Assembly (NCBI GenBank): GCA_021647785.1
Contig: JAKIUC010000001.1
Location: 1 to 64,000 of the forward strand
Direction: 5' to 3'
DNA length: 64,000 nucleotides
Origin: Melioribacteraceae bacterium
GTDB lineage: Bacteria > Bacteroidota > Ignavibacteria > Ignavibacteriales > Melioribacteraceae
Shown here piece by piece: positions 41,595 through 51,465 of the stretch; positions within the stretch are counted from its first letter, which is position 1, and every line of letters starts with the position of its first letter. The notes under the pieces are model-generated. The model did no database searches. It had not been told where the DNA came from and was given only the letters and a program-made list of their open reading frames with translations. A program made the translations under genes and the position numbers.

Positions 41595-43436
41595 TCACTC
41601 TTTCTTCATTCCAAAGGTTGCGTCTAATGGAATAAATTTGGTAATAATAAATGCTGGAATTGTTGAAAACACAACCCAAACGAAAAAGTGCTGATAGCCA
41701 ATTAACTCTTGCAGCCAGCCGCTTACCATTCCTGGTATCATCATTCCAAGTGCCATGAAACCGGTTGTTATTGCAAAGTGAGCCGTTTTGTGTTTGCCAT
41801 CTGAGATGTAAATCATATAGAGCATATATGCGGTAAAACCAAATCCATATCCAAACTGCTCAACTGCTACTGCGAGATTTATTAGGAAGAATGATTCTGG
41901 CATAACATACGCTAAATAGATGTAAACTGTATTTGGTAAGTTTATTGCAATCAGCATCCACCAAAGCCAGCTTTTTAATCCATGTTTCGCAGCAACAAAA
42001 CCGCCAAGTATTCCACCAAGAGTAAGAGCAATAATTCCAACAGTTCCATATACAAGACCAACCTCACCAGTAGTAAGTCCAAGTCCGCCAACTTCTTTTG
42101 CATCAAGTAAAAATGGTGCGGCTAACTTAACTAACTGTGCTTCGCCAAGCCTGTAAAGGAGAAGGAACGCAATTATAACTCCAATATGTTTTCGTTTAAA
42201 AAATATTATAAATGTATCAATAAATTCTTTGAATACGGACTTTTCACCTTTTGCTATTGATGGTTTATCGTTTGGTGAGTAGGGAATAATAAATTTATGA
42301 TAGATAAAAAAGAGTAAGAATAATCCTGTTAAAATTGAAAATGTAATTACCCAAGAGAATTTTATATTTCCGGAGCGTGCTTCAAAAGTGGCTGAGGATA
42401 GTGTGTGCAGTTTTGGGTCAAGCTGAATAACTGCAAAGGCAGGCTTATTCCAATTTAATTTATTGAATGTAAAGCGTGTACCTTCAATTAGTGAAATGCT
42501 TTTATCGCCCCCGCTTGCACCAAAGTTTACAACAATTTCATCCTCGTCTGGTTTGTTAGAAAGATGAAAATAAATTAGACCAACATCCCCAACACCTTCT
42601 GTTTTATTTATAACTGGTTTTTCAACACCAAAAGTATTTTTAATAAACTTTTCTAAAGCAGATAACTCTTTTGGCGAGGTTACTGTAGAAGAAGACTCAC
42701 CACCTTCAACACTGTAAAATCCATTTTTAGTATTCCATGTTTTTGCAAGGGTTAAAATTGAATCAATTTTGGGTTGAGTTGTTGTACCTGTACTAATCTC
42801 TATGTTGGATGAACTAACAAGAATTCTTAGTTCCCCATCAAGTGCATCAAGTTTAAGCGAGTCGGGATTAAAGATTTGCACTTCGGCACTTGGGTTGGCA
42901 TTCACTTTAATATCAAGTGCAGGAAGTCCAGTAGTAGTCTCAAAATAACCAGCAAGAATAATTAAAAGTCCTTGTCCGGTAATCATAGCAAGGCGATAGA
43001 ATGTTGATCTTATTCCAACAAAATATGCTTGCTTATGTTCCGATAGACCAATCATGTAAAAGCCATCTGCGGCAATATCGTGAGTGGCGGAGCTAAAGGC
43101 AAGCAGCCAGAAGAACAAAAGTGTGTATTGAAAAAAATTGGGAACAGGAATAGTTAAAGCAACACCCGCAAGACCCGCACCAATAAAGAGCTGCATTGTA
43201 ATAATCCAGAACCGTTTGGTTTTAAAGATATCAACAATTGGCGACCAGAGGGGTTTAATTACCCAGGGGAGGTAGAGCCAGCTAGTATAAAGTGCAATAT
43301 CACCATTTGAAATACCAAGCCGTTTATACATTATAACGGAAACAGTCATTACAATTATGTAAGGAATTCCTTCAGCATAATAGAGGGATGGTACCCATGC
43401 CCATGGATTAACTTTACTTTTTTTTTGTTCCGTCAT
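41595..43436 (-). CDS. ampG: AmpG-like MFS permease with ~190-residue insert
   Basis: Protein of 613 residues. The N-terminal half has AmpG-family features: WVPSLYYAEGIPYIIVMTVSVIMYKRLGIS, SWLYLPWVIKPLWSPIVD and FSSATHDIAADGFYMIGL. AmpG imports anhydro-muropeptides for recycling. Between about residues 165 and 357, where AmpG has a short loop, lies a non-membrane segment rich in Ser/Thr and charged residues; it would face the periplasm or cytosol depending on loop number. The remaining helices follow. Context with a NagK-like kinase and a racemase-like protein supports recycling. Confidence 0.78.
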   Translation of the reverse strand: MTEQKKSKVNPWAWVPSLYYAEGIPYIIVMTVSVIMYKRLGISNGDIALYTSWLYLPWVIKPLWSPIVDIFKTKRFWIITMQLFIGAGLAGVALTIPVPNFFQYTLLFFWLLAFSSATHDIAADGFYMIGLSEHKQAYFVGIRSTFYRLAMITGQGLLIILAGYFETTTGLPALDIKVNANPSAEVQIFNPDSLKLDALDGELRILVSSSNIEISTGTTTQPKIDSILTLAKTWNTKNGFYSVEGGESSSTVTSPKELSALEKFIKNTFGVEKPVINKTEGVGDVGLIYFHLSNKPDEDEIVVNFGASGGDKSISLIEGTRFTFNKLNWNKPAFAVIQLDPKLHTLSSATFEARSGNIKFSWVITFSILTGLFLLFFIYHKFIIPYSPNDKPSIAKGEKSVFKEFIDTFIIFFKRKHIGVIIAFLLLYRLGEAQLVKLAAPFLLDAKEVGGLGLTTGEVGLVYGTVGIIALTLGGILGGFVAAKHGLKSWLWWMLIAINLPNTVYIYLAYVMPESFFLINLAVAVEQFGYGFGFTAYMLYMIYISDGKHKTAHFAITTGFMALGMMIPGMVSGWLQELIGYQHFFVWVVFSTIPAFIITKFIPLDATFGMKKE

Positions 43437-43449
43437 AAAATTGCCTGGC

Positions 43450-44646
43450 TTATTTATTGATTCTCTTTGTATCTATAATATTAAACGCTTCTTTAATCTC
43501 CTCAAAAGCTACTTTAATCTCATCCTCTTCCAATTCTTTTTTAGCAATATTTGCTGCAATGTTAAAGTACTTTGCTTTTATTTTTCCCTTTCTCTCAAAA
43601 AATCCATTCCCATAGTTTCGTACAACTTCAATTGCCCAGTTTGTAATATACTCTTCGTAATCAGTAGGTTCAACAGCTTTAGCAAATAGAAGTTCAATCC
43701 TTCTTTTGTTAATTCCTATCGCTTTCAATAATGGAATAGTATAGAGTAAAAACAATCTATCTTCGTGGTTAACAGAATCGTATATACTATAGATATCAGA
43801 ATCATCAGATTCTATAAAATTATTTATATCAAATTCATCATCATCAAATTCATCGTCATCATAGAATTCTTCATCAAAATCAATTTCAATCGAATTAAAG
43901 AGTACAATTTTTTCTTCGGGTTGTAACAAATTTAATTCGTTACCACTAGGCACTACTTCATCTTCCCAAACATCAGTTAAAAGCATAATTATCTGTTTTT
44001 TTTCTATTGTATCATCAAAATCTTTTTTGTTTTTTTCAGAAAGGAACCTATCTATGTGGATATCAAAAAAAGTTAAAATATCGTTTAATGATGTTGATAT
44101 TGATTTTATCTCATCATAATTTGGAGTGAATACAACAATGTTAACTAATGTGTTGTAATTTAAAGGAAACGCAGTTATAGATGATTTCCAATTTTTTATA
44201 GCTTCATCCATATTTCCATTTTTCATATAGAAAAGTGCTAATTCATTTAAACATTCTGACTTAAATATGTATTCATCTTCTGCAAAATTTTCTAAAGCAT
44301 TCTTATATGTCTGTTCAGCTTTTTCATTTTCATTATTTTTGATATATATGAATGCCAAATGCGAATGTAAAACAAATTTATTTGGGAATAATTTTATGCC
44401 TTTTAAAATTGCTGTTTTAGCTTCTTCAAATTTTCTATTACTTAAATAAACTGTAGAGAGCAAACTATATAAAATGTAATTTTGTGGAGAGATTTTAATC
44501 TCATTTTCTAATATCTTAATAGATTCATTAAGTCCTTTATCCATAAGGTCAAGTGCGATATCAGCAGAATCTTTAAAAAAATTAGGTTCATCTCTATCCG
44601 ATGAATCTTCATGATTGTTAGAGTTTAATTGAAATATTTTTGCCAT
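43450..44646 (-). CDS. TPR-repeat protein with acidic middle
   Basis: Protein of 398 residues. Tetratricopeptide repeats are visible at ~30-170 (ILENEIKISPQNYILYSLLSTVYLSNRKFEEAKTAILKGI and following). A run of Asp/Glu (DEEFYDDDEFDDDEFD, ~268-283) precedes a helical tail. No signal peptide. Such proteins act as scaffolds; the partner is unknown. It sits 14 bases upstream of the AmpG-like gene on the same strand. Confidence 0.68.
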   Translation of the reverse strand: MAKIFQLNSNNHEDSSDRDEPNFFKDSADIALDLMDKGLNESIKILENEIKISPQNYILYSLLSTVYLSNRKFEEAKTAILKGIKLFPNKFVLHSHLAFIYIKNNENEKAEQTYKNALENFAEDEYIFKSECLNELALFYMKNGNMDEAIKNWKSSITAFPLNYNTLVNIVVFTPNYDEIKSISTSLNDILTFFDIHIDRFLSEKNKKDFDDTIEKKQIIMLLTDVWEDEVVPSGNELNLLQPEEKIVLFNSIEIDFDEEFYDDDEFDDDEFDINNFIESDDSDIYSIYDSVNHEDRLFLLYTIPLLKAIGINKRRIELLFAKAVEPTDYEEYITNWAIEVVRNYGNGFFERKGKIKAKYFNIAANIAKKELEEDEIKVAFEEIKEAFNIIDTKRINK

Positions 44647-44702
44647 TTTCTTTGTCCACTTATTAAAATTAGAAACTACAAATATAGAAAGGATTAATTA
44701 AT

Positions 44703-45626
44703 CTACCTATTAGAGAAATATTTTTTTGCCATTAAAGCTGCTCCCATCTGCGGGTTTAACTTAGCGGCTACAATTTGAACAGCAGAAATATTTTCAACTC
44801 TTTTGCGGAACAAGTTTGCGTAGTAATTATTAGTTGAAATTGTTCCGCCAATTAAACTAATTGATAAAACATCTTCATTTATTTTTTCTTTCATTGCTGA
44901 GATGTGTTCAATAAGTTCATCTATTTCAGAATCCAAAATATTTCTACAAATTAAGTCATTCTGTTCTGCTGCTTCAATTACTAATGGTGCAACTTTAGGG
45001 ATATCAAAATTGTTTTTATAAACTTCATTAATTAATTGAACAGAATTATTAATGTTAAAATTATCTTTTAATAATTTAGTAAGTATTGTTCCGTTATTTC
45101 TACCATCAAAAGATTTTGCAACAGCATTTAAACCAGCTTGCCCAATATGAAACCCGCTTCCTTCATCTCCAAGTATTCTGCCAAAACCTCCAACTCTATG
45201 AATATTGTCATTCAAATCTTTTCCAAACATGATTGAACCAGTACCTGCAATTAAAATACTTCCAGGCTTTCCAGCAAATGCTCCTTCAAGTGCAATGCGT
45301 GCATCACTTTCAACTCTGAAATTATTTGTTTTGATATTACGATTCTGCATTTCTTTAAGTACAGAATTCTCAAGACGCTCTGCATCCTCTCTACGTCCAG
45401 CACCGGCAGTGCCAATTAGAATTGATTGAATATCGCTGAGAGAAATATTTGCTTCATTAGTAAGAGTTGTGAGCAATTCTATAATAGAGTGTGCAACATC
45501 ATTAATATCAAAAACTAAAAAATTGGATGGACCGCCAACTCCTTCTTGAATAATATTCAAGTTTTCATCAATTAGAACAGCCTTCGTTTTAGTTCCGCCT
45601 CCATCAATACCAACAAAAAAGTTCAT
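44703..45626 (-). CDS. BadF-type N-acetylglucosamine/muramic-acid kinase
   Basis: Protein of 307 residues of the BadF/BadG/BcrA/BcrD ATPase family in its sugar-kinase branch. FVGIDGGGTKTKAVLI is the phosphate-1 loop, ILIGTAGAGRREDAERL the phosphate-2 region, ILIAGTGSIMFG the sugar-binding turn and SLIGGTISTNNYY the adenosine region. It would phosphorylate GlcNAc or MurNAc from peptidoglycan turnover, which fits the AmpG-like permease ~1.3 kb away. Confidence 0.8.
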   Translation of the reverse strand: MNFFVGIDGGGTKTKAVLIDENLNIIQEGVGGPSNFLVFDINDVAHSIIELLTTLTNEANISLSDIQSILIGTAGAGRREDAERLENSVLKEMQNRNIKTNNFRVESDARIALEGAFAGKPGSILIAGTGSIMFGKDLNDNIHRVGGFGRILGDEGSGFHIGQAGLNAVAKSFDGRNNGTILTKLLKDNFNINNSVQLINEVYKNNFDIPKVAPLVIEAAEQNDLICRNILDSEIDELIEHISAMKEKINEDVLSISLIGGTISTNNYYANLFRKRVENISAVQIVAAKLNPQMGAALMAKKYFSNR

Positions 45627-45790
45627 TTAAATTCCTATGTGAAATTTGTGAGTTCCAAAATATAAAAAAGAAAGGTAATTAGAAACAAACTAATTACTTA
45701 AATATGCTTAATTCACAAAAAAACAAGATGTTATATACAATAATTACTATATTTGAGGTCGAATAGCTATTATTTTAATAGGAAAGTAGA

Positions 45791-46471
45791 ATGAGTTTGA
45801 AATTATTTTTAACTCCAACAATTATATTATTTTTGTTTCTCTTTTGTGTTCCACTTACCTTTGTTGCACAAGTAACTCCGCAATACTTAAACAACCCAAA
45901 TTATGAGTTAGAGATTGGGAAATATAAAATTTACAAAACTAAACAAGTTGATATTGTAATGCTTGGCAACTCGCTAACTCACGGAGCAAACTGGAATGAA
46001 TTATTAGGACGAACTTCAATTTCTGAACAAGGCATTCCAAGTGATATAAGTGCAGGCGTTATAAATAGAATGGAATATATTTATAAAGTGAAACCAACAT
46101 TATGCTTTATCATGATTGGTGTAAATGATATTTTTAGTTGGATTCCTGTTGATACGGTATTTGCGAATTATAAAATAATTGTTGAAAATCTTAAAAGAAA
46201 AAATATTATTCCAGTAATTCAGTCAGTACTTTATGCGGGTAGGATGCAAGAATTGGCGGAGGGTAGAAATAGGGAAATTACAAAGCTAAATAAATTACTT
46301 GTAGGTTACTCGAAAGAAAATAACATTGAGTATATTAATCTTAATAAAAAAATGTCACGCTCTTTTTTTCTTAAAAGCCCTTTAACGTATGACGGAATTC
46401 ACTTAACTGGTCAGGGTTTTAAAATATGGGGAAGAGAAGTTGATAAAATACTACGCAAGTATAGTCTATAA
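45791..46471 (+). CDS. Exported SGNH/GDSL hydrolase
   Basis: Protein of 226 residues with a signal segment (TPTIILFLFLFCVPLTFVAQ). The catalytic Ser is S61 in VMLGNSLTHGANWNELL; MIGVNDIFSW supplies the GxND block, and YDGIHLTGQGFKIWG the C-terminal D-x-x-H. It is a lipase/acyl-esterase-type fold acting outside the cytosol. It starts the six-gene plus-strand run and probably acts on the same acylated polymer as the next genes. Confidence 0.82.
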   Translation: MSLKLFLTPTIILFLFLFCVPLTFVAQVTPQYLNNPNYELEIGKYKIYKTKQVDIVMLGNSLTHGANWNELLGRTSISEQGIPSDISAGVINRMEYIYKVKPTLCFIMIGVNDIFSWIPVDTVFANYKIIVENLKRKNIIPVIQSVLYAGRMQELAEGRNREITKLNKLLVGYSKENNIEYINLNKKMSRSFFLKSPLTYDGIHLTGQGFKIWGREVDKILRKYSL

Positions 46472-46491
46472 TTAATTAGGATCGATAAAAA

Positions 46492-47970
46492 ATGAATGAT
46501 AAAAACTCAAATAATTTACTAATAATTTTTGGTATTTCTCTAATTCTCTTAATTGCTAATTCTTATATGCCAGAAGGTGTTGAAATATTTGGTTTAGAAA
46601 TTAAGCAAGTTGATTTTCTTGGTGATATTAGAACAGATGATTTTTATGATGATGATAGTTATGAAGATGAGGAATATGAAGAAGATGAATATTTTGAGGG
46701 AGAAGATGATGAGTATTTTGAGGATAATGAGAGTGAAAATGATACCTCGTTCTTAGAAGGAAAGCCGAGATACAATTTGGCTGCAATTATTAATTTTAAT
46801 ATTTTCACAGAGTTTGTGGTTAGTGAGATAGATAAACTTTCAAATAATTATATACTCCCTTCTCAAAAAAAGAGAGGTGGTAATTTAAGTGGTAACTTAA
46901 AACAGTTAAACAAGTTTTTCTCTGCTCTAAAAAAAACGAAAAACAAACAAGTAAGAATAGCTCATTATGGAGATTCTACTCTTGAGGGTGATTTAATTTC
47001 AGCCGATCTTAGAGAACTGTTTCAAAAAAAGTTTGGCGGAAATGGTGTAGGGCTACTTCCAATTACTTCGCATGATGCAAAATTTAGAAAAACTACGGAC
47101 CTTAGTTTTTCTGACGATTGGATAACTGAAACAGTTTTTTCAAGAAATAAAGATAGGCTACCTGTAGGAATTAATGGGCAGGTTTTTGTAAACTCGGATG
47201 GTAGCTGGGTTAAAATGAAAACAAACAACAGGTATAAAACTGTACGAAAATTTGATGTTGCAAAGCTGTTCTATTCTAAAGCCAAAAGTAATGCAAAAAT
47301 AAAATATATTTTAAACGGAAAAAAAGGGGTTACTAAATCGCTATCTGCAGGAAAGGGTTTAAAGGTTCTTGAAATTAAAAATAAAGGCTCTAAATCAATT
47401 AAAATTGAATTCCCGAGAAGTGAATCGGCATACTATTATGGAGTAAGTTTAGAGAGTAAAAGTGGTGTGTTTGTTGATAACTATGCTTTAAGAGGTAACT
47501 CGGGGGTTGATCTTAAAAAAATTAGTAATGAATATTTAAAAGATTTTCAAAAGGAGATGGATTATAAATTAATAATTCTCGAATTCGGATTAAACATTTT
47601 GAGTGGACGAAAAACAAATTTTACTAAGTATGAAAGAGATATGGTGAAAATTATAAATAAAATGAAAAAAGCCATGCCTGACGCAAGTTTTCTTTTAGTG
47701 GGCGTACATGATAAATGTATAAAAAAGGGATCAAAATTTATTACTGACCCAACCGTATTAAAACTGATAAAAGCTCAAAAGAGTATTGCTGATAAAGCTG
47801 ATATTGCATTTTGGAATTTATTTGAAGCTATGGGTGGTGAAAACTCAATGGTGGAGTGGGTAAACGCAAATCCTCCAAGAGCATTTAAAGATTATATACA
47901 CTTCAACGATATTGGAGCTAAGAAGGAAGCCGAAATGTTATTTGCTGAATTAATGAAAAAATATAAATAA
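46492..47970 (+). CDS. Membrane-anchored SGNH-like protein with acidic linker (DltD/AlgJ-like role)
   Basis: Protein of 492 residues. One N-terminal membrane helix is followed by a highly acidic stretch (DDFYDDDSYEDEEYEEDE and on, ~45-85). The catalytic domain has RIAHYGDSTLEGDLI with S162 and, near the end, DYIHFNDIGAKKEAEML supplying D-x-x-H. The region between, with YYYGVSLESKSGVFVDNY, is beta-rich. SGNH proteins of this kind transfer or remove acyl groups outside the membrane, as DltD and AlgJ/AlgX do with an MBOAT partner. The MBOAT is three genes downstream. Confidence 0.72.
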   Translation: MNDKNSNNLLIIFGISLILLIANSYMPEGVEIFGLEIKQVDFLGDIRTDDFYDDDSYEDEEYEEDEYFEGEDDEYFEDNESENDTSFLEGKPRYNLAAIINFNIFTEFVVSEIDKLSNNYILPSQKKRGGNLSGNLKQLNKFFSALKKTKNKQVRIAHYGDSTLEGDLISADLRELFQKKFGGNGVGLLPITSHDAKFRKTTDLSFSDDWITETVFSRNKDRLPVGINGQVFVNSDGSWVKMKTNNRYKTVRKFDVAKLFYSKAKSNAKIKYILNGKKGVTKSLSAGKGLKVLEIKNKGSKSIKIEFPRSESAYYYGVSLESKSGVFVDNYALRGNSGVDLKKISNEYLKDFQKEMDYKLIILEFGLNILSGRKTNFTKYERDMVKIINKMKKAMPDASFLLVGVHDKCIKKGSKFITDPTVLKLIKAQKSIADKADIAFWNLFEAMGGENSMVEWVNANPPRAFKDYIHFNDIGAKKEAEMLFAELMKKYK

Positions 47971-47980
47971 GAGATTAATT

Positions 47981-49714
47981 ATGATTGACTTTTCATCATT
48001 GCAGGGAGAAACCCTCTGGGAACGATGGCAATATTTTGCCCAAACTACCCCAGATAAAGAGGCTATCATTCATTGGCGTGCTGTTGAAGAACCAGTTAGA
48101 TGGACATATTCATCATTGCTTGAAACTGCAAATAAATTTTCAGCATATCTTAAAAATATTGGAGTAAAGAAGGGTGATGTTTGTGCATTAATTATCAGAC
48201 ACGATCCATATTTTTATCCGTTATACCTTGGTATTACTGGTATTGGAGCATTGCCTTCTGTTTTAGCATATCCTAATCCAAGGTTGCATCCAGATAAGTT
48301 CAGACAAGGTTTAGCCGGCATGGCACTACGTTCAGGACTTGATTGGATATTAACAGAAACAGCACTTGAAGAAATTATTCTTCCATTTGTAGAGAACAAA
48401 GATACTACTGTAAACGAACTATACTTTCCATTGGAATGGGATTTAGAGAGAGATATAAATTCTGAAACTATTCAGGAATTAAGCGATATTAGAGCAGAGA
48501 TAAAACCAGATGAACCAATGCTGTTGCAGCATTCCTCTGGTACCACTGGGCTTCAGAAGCCTGTTGTTCTTTCGCATGTGGCAATTTTAAAGCATGTAGA
48601 GAATTATGGAAAATCAATTAATCTTTCTGCTGATGATAAAATTGTAAGCTGGCTTCCACTCTATCACGATATGGGATTAATTGCAGCATACCACTTAGCA
48701 CTTGCTTCTGGAATAACAATGATTCAGATTGATCCGTTTGAGTGGGTACTTGCACCAATAATACTATTTATGGCAGTATCGGAAGAGAAAGCCACTCTTA
48801 CTTGGCTTCCAAATTTTGCATACAATTTATTAGCCGATAAACTTTCGGATGAGGATATGGAAGACCTTTCTCTCGAAAGTTTGAGAATGGTTTGTAATTG
48901 TAGTGAACCAGTCCGCTCTGAAAGTCATAAAAAATTTAAAGAGAGATTTGAACAATTTGGATTCAATAAAAATGCGTTAGCAGCAATGTATGCAATGGCT
49001 GAAACTACATTAACTATTTCGCAAACTACCACAGGTAAACAAGCAGAAGAAATCTCTGTAGATAGGGAAATGTTAGCAAGTGGAACTATAGATCTAACTG
49101 ATGATGAAGCTATAGCAAGAGTTTGTGTCTCCTCGGGAAAATTAATTGATGAATGTACTTTAAAAATTGTTGACGAATTTAGAAATGAGCTTTCGAGTGA
49201 TGGTGTTGGCGAAATTGCTGTTAAATCTGTTTCAATGTTTTCAGGTTATAGAAATTATCCGGAGAAGACTGCTGAAGTACTTGATGATGAAGGCTGGTAC
49301 TACACTGGTGATATTGGTTTTATGCATAAAGATGAACTCTATGTTATTGGACGAAAAAAAGATATTATAATAGTTGCGGGTAATAATATTTATCCGGAAG
49401 ATGTTGAAGATGTTGTAAGCAAAGTTGATGGAGTTATACCTGGAAGAGTTATTGCATTTGGAGAGGATGATATTGAACTTGGAACCGAACAAGTTAGTGT
49501 AGTAGCTGAAACCAGACTAATAACAGATGATGATTTTGATAAATTAAGAGTAGCAATTCTACGTGCTGGTATGGAAGTAAGTATTAATATACATAATGTT
49601 TATTTAGTTCCACCTCGTTGGCTAATTAAAAGTTCCTCTGGCAAAGCAAGCAGGAAAGCAAACAGACAAAGAATAATTAGTAAAAGTGATGATAAAGTTT
49701 GGAGTAAAAAATGA
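47981..49714 (+). CDS. Fatty-acyl-AMP ligase-like adenylating enzyme
   Basis: Protein of 577 residues of the adenylate-forming superfamily. LLQHSSGTTGLQKPV is the P-loop, SWLPLYHDMGLIAAYHL the FAAL-type A5-like segment, EGWYYTGDIG the ATP-ribose site and SSGKASRKANRQRI the C-terminal catalytic Lys region. FAAL enzymes activate an acyl acid as AMP ester and load an acyl carrier protein rather than CoA. The ACP gene overlaps its stop by 4 bases, so they form a pair. Confidence 0.85.
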   Translation: MIDFSSLQGETLWERWQYFAQTTPDKEAIIHWRAVEEPVRWTYSSLLETANKFSAYLKNIGVKKGDVCALIIRHDPYFYPLYLGITGIGALPSVLAYPNPRLHPDKFRQGLAGMALRSGLDWILTETALEEIILPFVENKDTTVNELYFPLEWDLERDINSETIQELSDIRAEIKPDEPMLLQHSSGTTGLQKPVVLSHVAILKHVENYGKSINLSADDKIVSWLPLYHDMGLIAAYHLALASGITMIQIDPFEWVLAPIILFMAVSEEKATLTWLPNFAYNLLADKLSDEDMEDLSLESLRMVCNCSEPVRSESHKKFKERFEQFGFNKNALAAMYAMAETTLTISQTTTGKQAEEISVDREMLASGTIDLTDDEAIARVCVSSGKLIDECTLKIVDEFRNELSSDGVGEIAVKSVSMFSGYRNYPEKTAEVLDDEGWYYTGDIGFMHKDELYVIGRKKDIIIVAGNNIYPEDVEDVVSKVDGVIPGRVIAFGEDDIELGTEQVSVVAETRLITDDDFDKLRVAILRAGMEVSINIHNVYLVPPRWLIKSSSGKASRKANRQRIISKSDDKVWSKK

Positions 49715-49950
49715 TAAGTGATAGATTAAAAAAAATAATTTGTGATGAATTATATCTTGATTCTTCCACAATTGAAATTAATGATGAAACTGAGGCTACT
49801 GAAGTTCCAGGTTGGGATTCATTAAACCATGCTAATATTATTGTTGCAATCGAGAAAGATTATGGAGTTCGTTTTAAAGGACTTGAAGTTCTAAAGTGCA
49901 ATAATGTTGGAGCTTTACAAAACTTGATTGATTCAAAAGTATCAGATTAA
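49711..49950 (+). CDS. Acyl carrier protein
   Basis: Protein of 79 residues with four helices and the phosphopantetheine site GWDSL (S37). LDSSTIEINDETEATEVPGWDSLNHANIIVAIEKDYGVRF is typical. It should receive an acyl group from the upstream ligase and hand it to the MBOAT transferase. It resembles DltC in position. It is translationally coupled to the ligase by a 4-base overlap. Confidence 0.88.
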   Translation: MISDRLKKIICDELYLDSSTIEINDETEATEVPGWDSLNHANIIVAIEKDYGVRFKGLEVLKCNNVGALQNLIDSKVSD

Positions 49951-49965
49951 AAATTATAGGTAAGT

Positions 49966-51462
49966 ATGTTCGGAATTGATTTTACTAAAATCCCCGACCT
50001 TTTCTTGTACGATCCAAATTATCCGCTTCTATTTGGGTCTTCGTTATTTCTGTTTCTCTTTTTTGCACTATTAGTTTTTTATAGAATTTTTGCAAAGTCG
50101 AATAATGCAAGAATACTGGTCTTAATTATTTTCTCTCTCTACTTTTATTATATGGCTGGTGGTGTATTCCTCTTACTCCTCATTGCAAATGCAATCCTCA
50201 ATTTTTATTTTGGAAAGGGGATGGGTGCTACTAAAGTAGAGGGGAAAAGACGCAATTATCTACTGTTGGCTCTGCTGTTCAACCTTGGGTTATTAGTTTA
50301 TTTTAAATATTCAAATTTCTTTATCCAGTTAGTGAATGATATTAATTTAGGTCAGTTTGAATTAATAGATATTATTCTTCCTATCGGTATTTCATTCTAT
50401 ACTTTTAAATCGTTGAGTTACATTCTTGATATTTATTTAGAAGCAATGGAACCAACAAAGAGCTTTAGAGATTATTTCCTCTTTGTTACTTTCTTCCCGA
50501 ATATACTTGCTGGTCCAATTGATAGAGCAGCTAAATTTTTACCTCAGATTAACAAATCGTATTCACTTACTCGTAAAGAAATTGCATTGGGTTTAATGTT
50601 AATTATGATGGGACTAATTAAGAAAATTATGATTGCCGATTATATTAGTCTCAATTTTGTTGATAGAGTTTTTGATTCGCCAGTTAGATTTACTGGAGTT
50701 GAAAATTTGTTGGCTGTTTATGGTTATGCATTGCAGTTGTATTGTGATTTTTCAGGATACTCGGATATTGCTATTGGAATTGCATTGCTTCTTGGCTTTA
50801 AACTGATGGAGAATTTTAATTATCCATTTAAGGCTAAAAGTATTTCAGAATTTTGGAGAAGGTGGCACATATCACTTTCAAGTTGGTTGTTGGATTATGT
50901 GTTTCGTCCGCTACAAATAACCTTACGCAATTGGAGGAAGGCTGGAAATATTACTGCTTTAATTATAACCTTTGTTCTTGTAGGGTTTTGGCACGGTGCA
51001 AGTTGGGCGTTTTTGGTTTGGGGTTTATTGCACGGTATATATATGGCTATTGGTATGCTGGTACAAGGACCAAAGAGAAAATTCTATAATAAATATAATT
51101 TAACTAATTCAAAAATATTAGGCGGAATGCAGATATTTATTACTTTCAATTTAGTAGCTTTTTCATTTATTTTCTTTAGAGCAAATAGTTTTGAATCTGC
51201 TTTGGAAGTTATAAATCAAATTCTCTTTTTCTTTAAACCCACTGTGTTTATTCAGTTTGTTGAAGGATTTACTCCAACTTTCATACTTCTTATCTTAGGA
51301 TTTCTTTTCCACTTTTTACCAAGTTCGTTGGGGGATAAGGTTACTGATAAGTTATCAAAATTAAATATATTTGTTCAAGCAATAATTTTCACAGTTGTTA
51401 TTTGGGTAGTTACTCAAGTACAATCGGCTGATTTACAACCATTTATATATTTTCAATTTTAA
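49966..51462 (+). CDS. MBOAT O-acyltransferase (DltB/AlgI family)
   Basis: Protein of 498 residues with 10 or more membrane helices. FFPNILAGPIDRAAKFLPQI, CDFSGYSDIAIGIALLLGFKL, SEFWRRWHISLSSWLLDYVFRPL and FVLVGFWHGASWAFLVWGLLHG are the AlgI/DltB landmarks; H343 in FWHGASW is the proposed catalytic His. It would pass an acyl group across the inner membrane to an extracytoplasmic acceptor. It follows its ACP by 15 bases. Confidence 0.9.
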   Translation: MFGIDFTKIPDLFLYDPNYPLLFGSSLFLFLFFALLVFYRIFAKSNNARILVLIIFSLYFYYMAGGVFLLLLIANAILNFYFGKGMGATKVEGKRRNYLLLALLFNLGLLVYFKYSNFFIQLVNDINLGQFELIDIILPIGISFYTFKSLSYILDIYLEAMEPTKSFRDYFLFVTFFPNILAGPIDRAAKFLPQINKSYSLTRKEIALGLMLIMMGLIKKIMIADYISLNFVDRVFDSPVRFTGVENLLAVYGYALQLYCDFSGYSDIAIGIALLLGFKLMENFNYPFKAKSISEFWRRWHISLSSWLLDYVFRPLQITLRNWRKAGNITALIITFVLVGFWHGASWAFLVWGLLHGIYMAIGMLVQGPKRKFYNKYNLTNSKILGGMQIFITFNLVAFSFIFFRANSFESALEVINQILFFFKPTVFIQFVEGFTPTFILLILGFLFHFLPSSLGDKVTDKLSKLNIFVQAIIFTVVIWVVTQVQSADLQPFIYFQF

Positions 51463-51465
51463 TAT

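Noticed and set aside
41383-41679. 98-residue minus-strand frame
   Set aside because: It spans the 181-bp inverted-repeat element and the end of the AmpG-like gene in another frame, with no recognisable domain.
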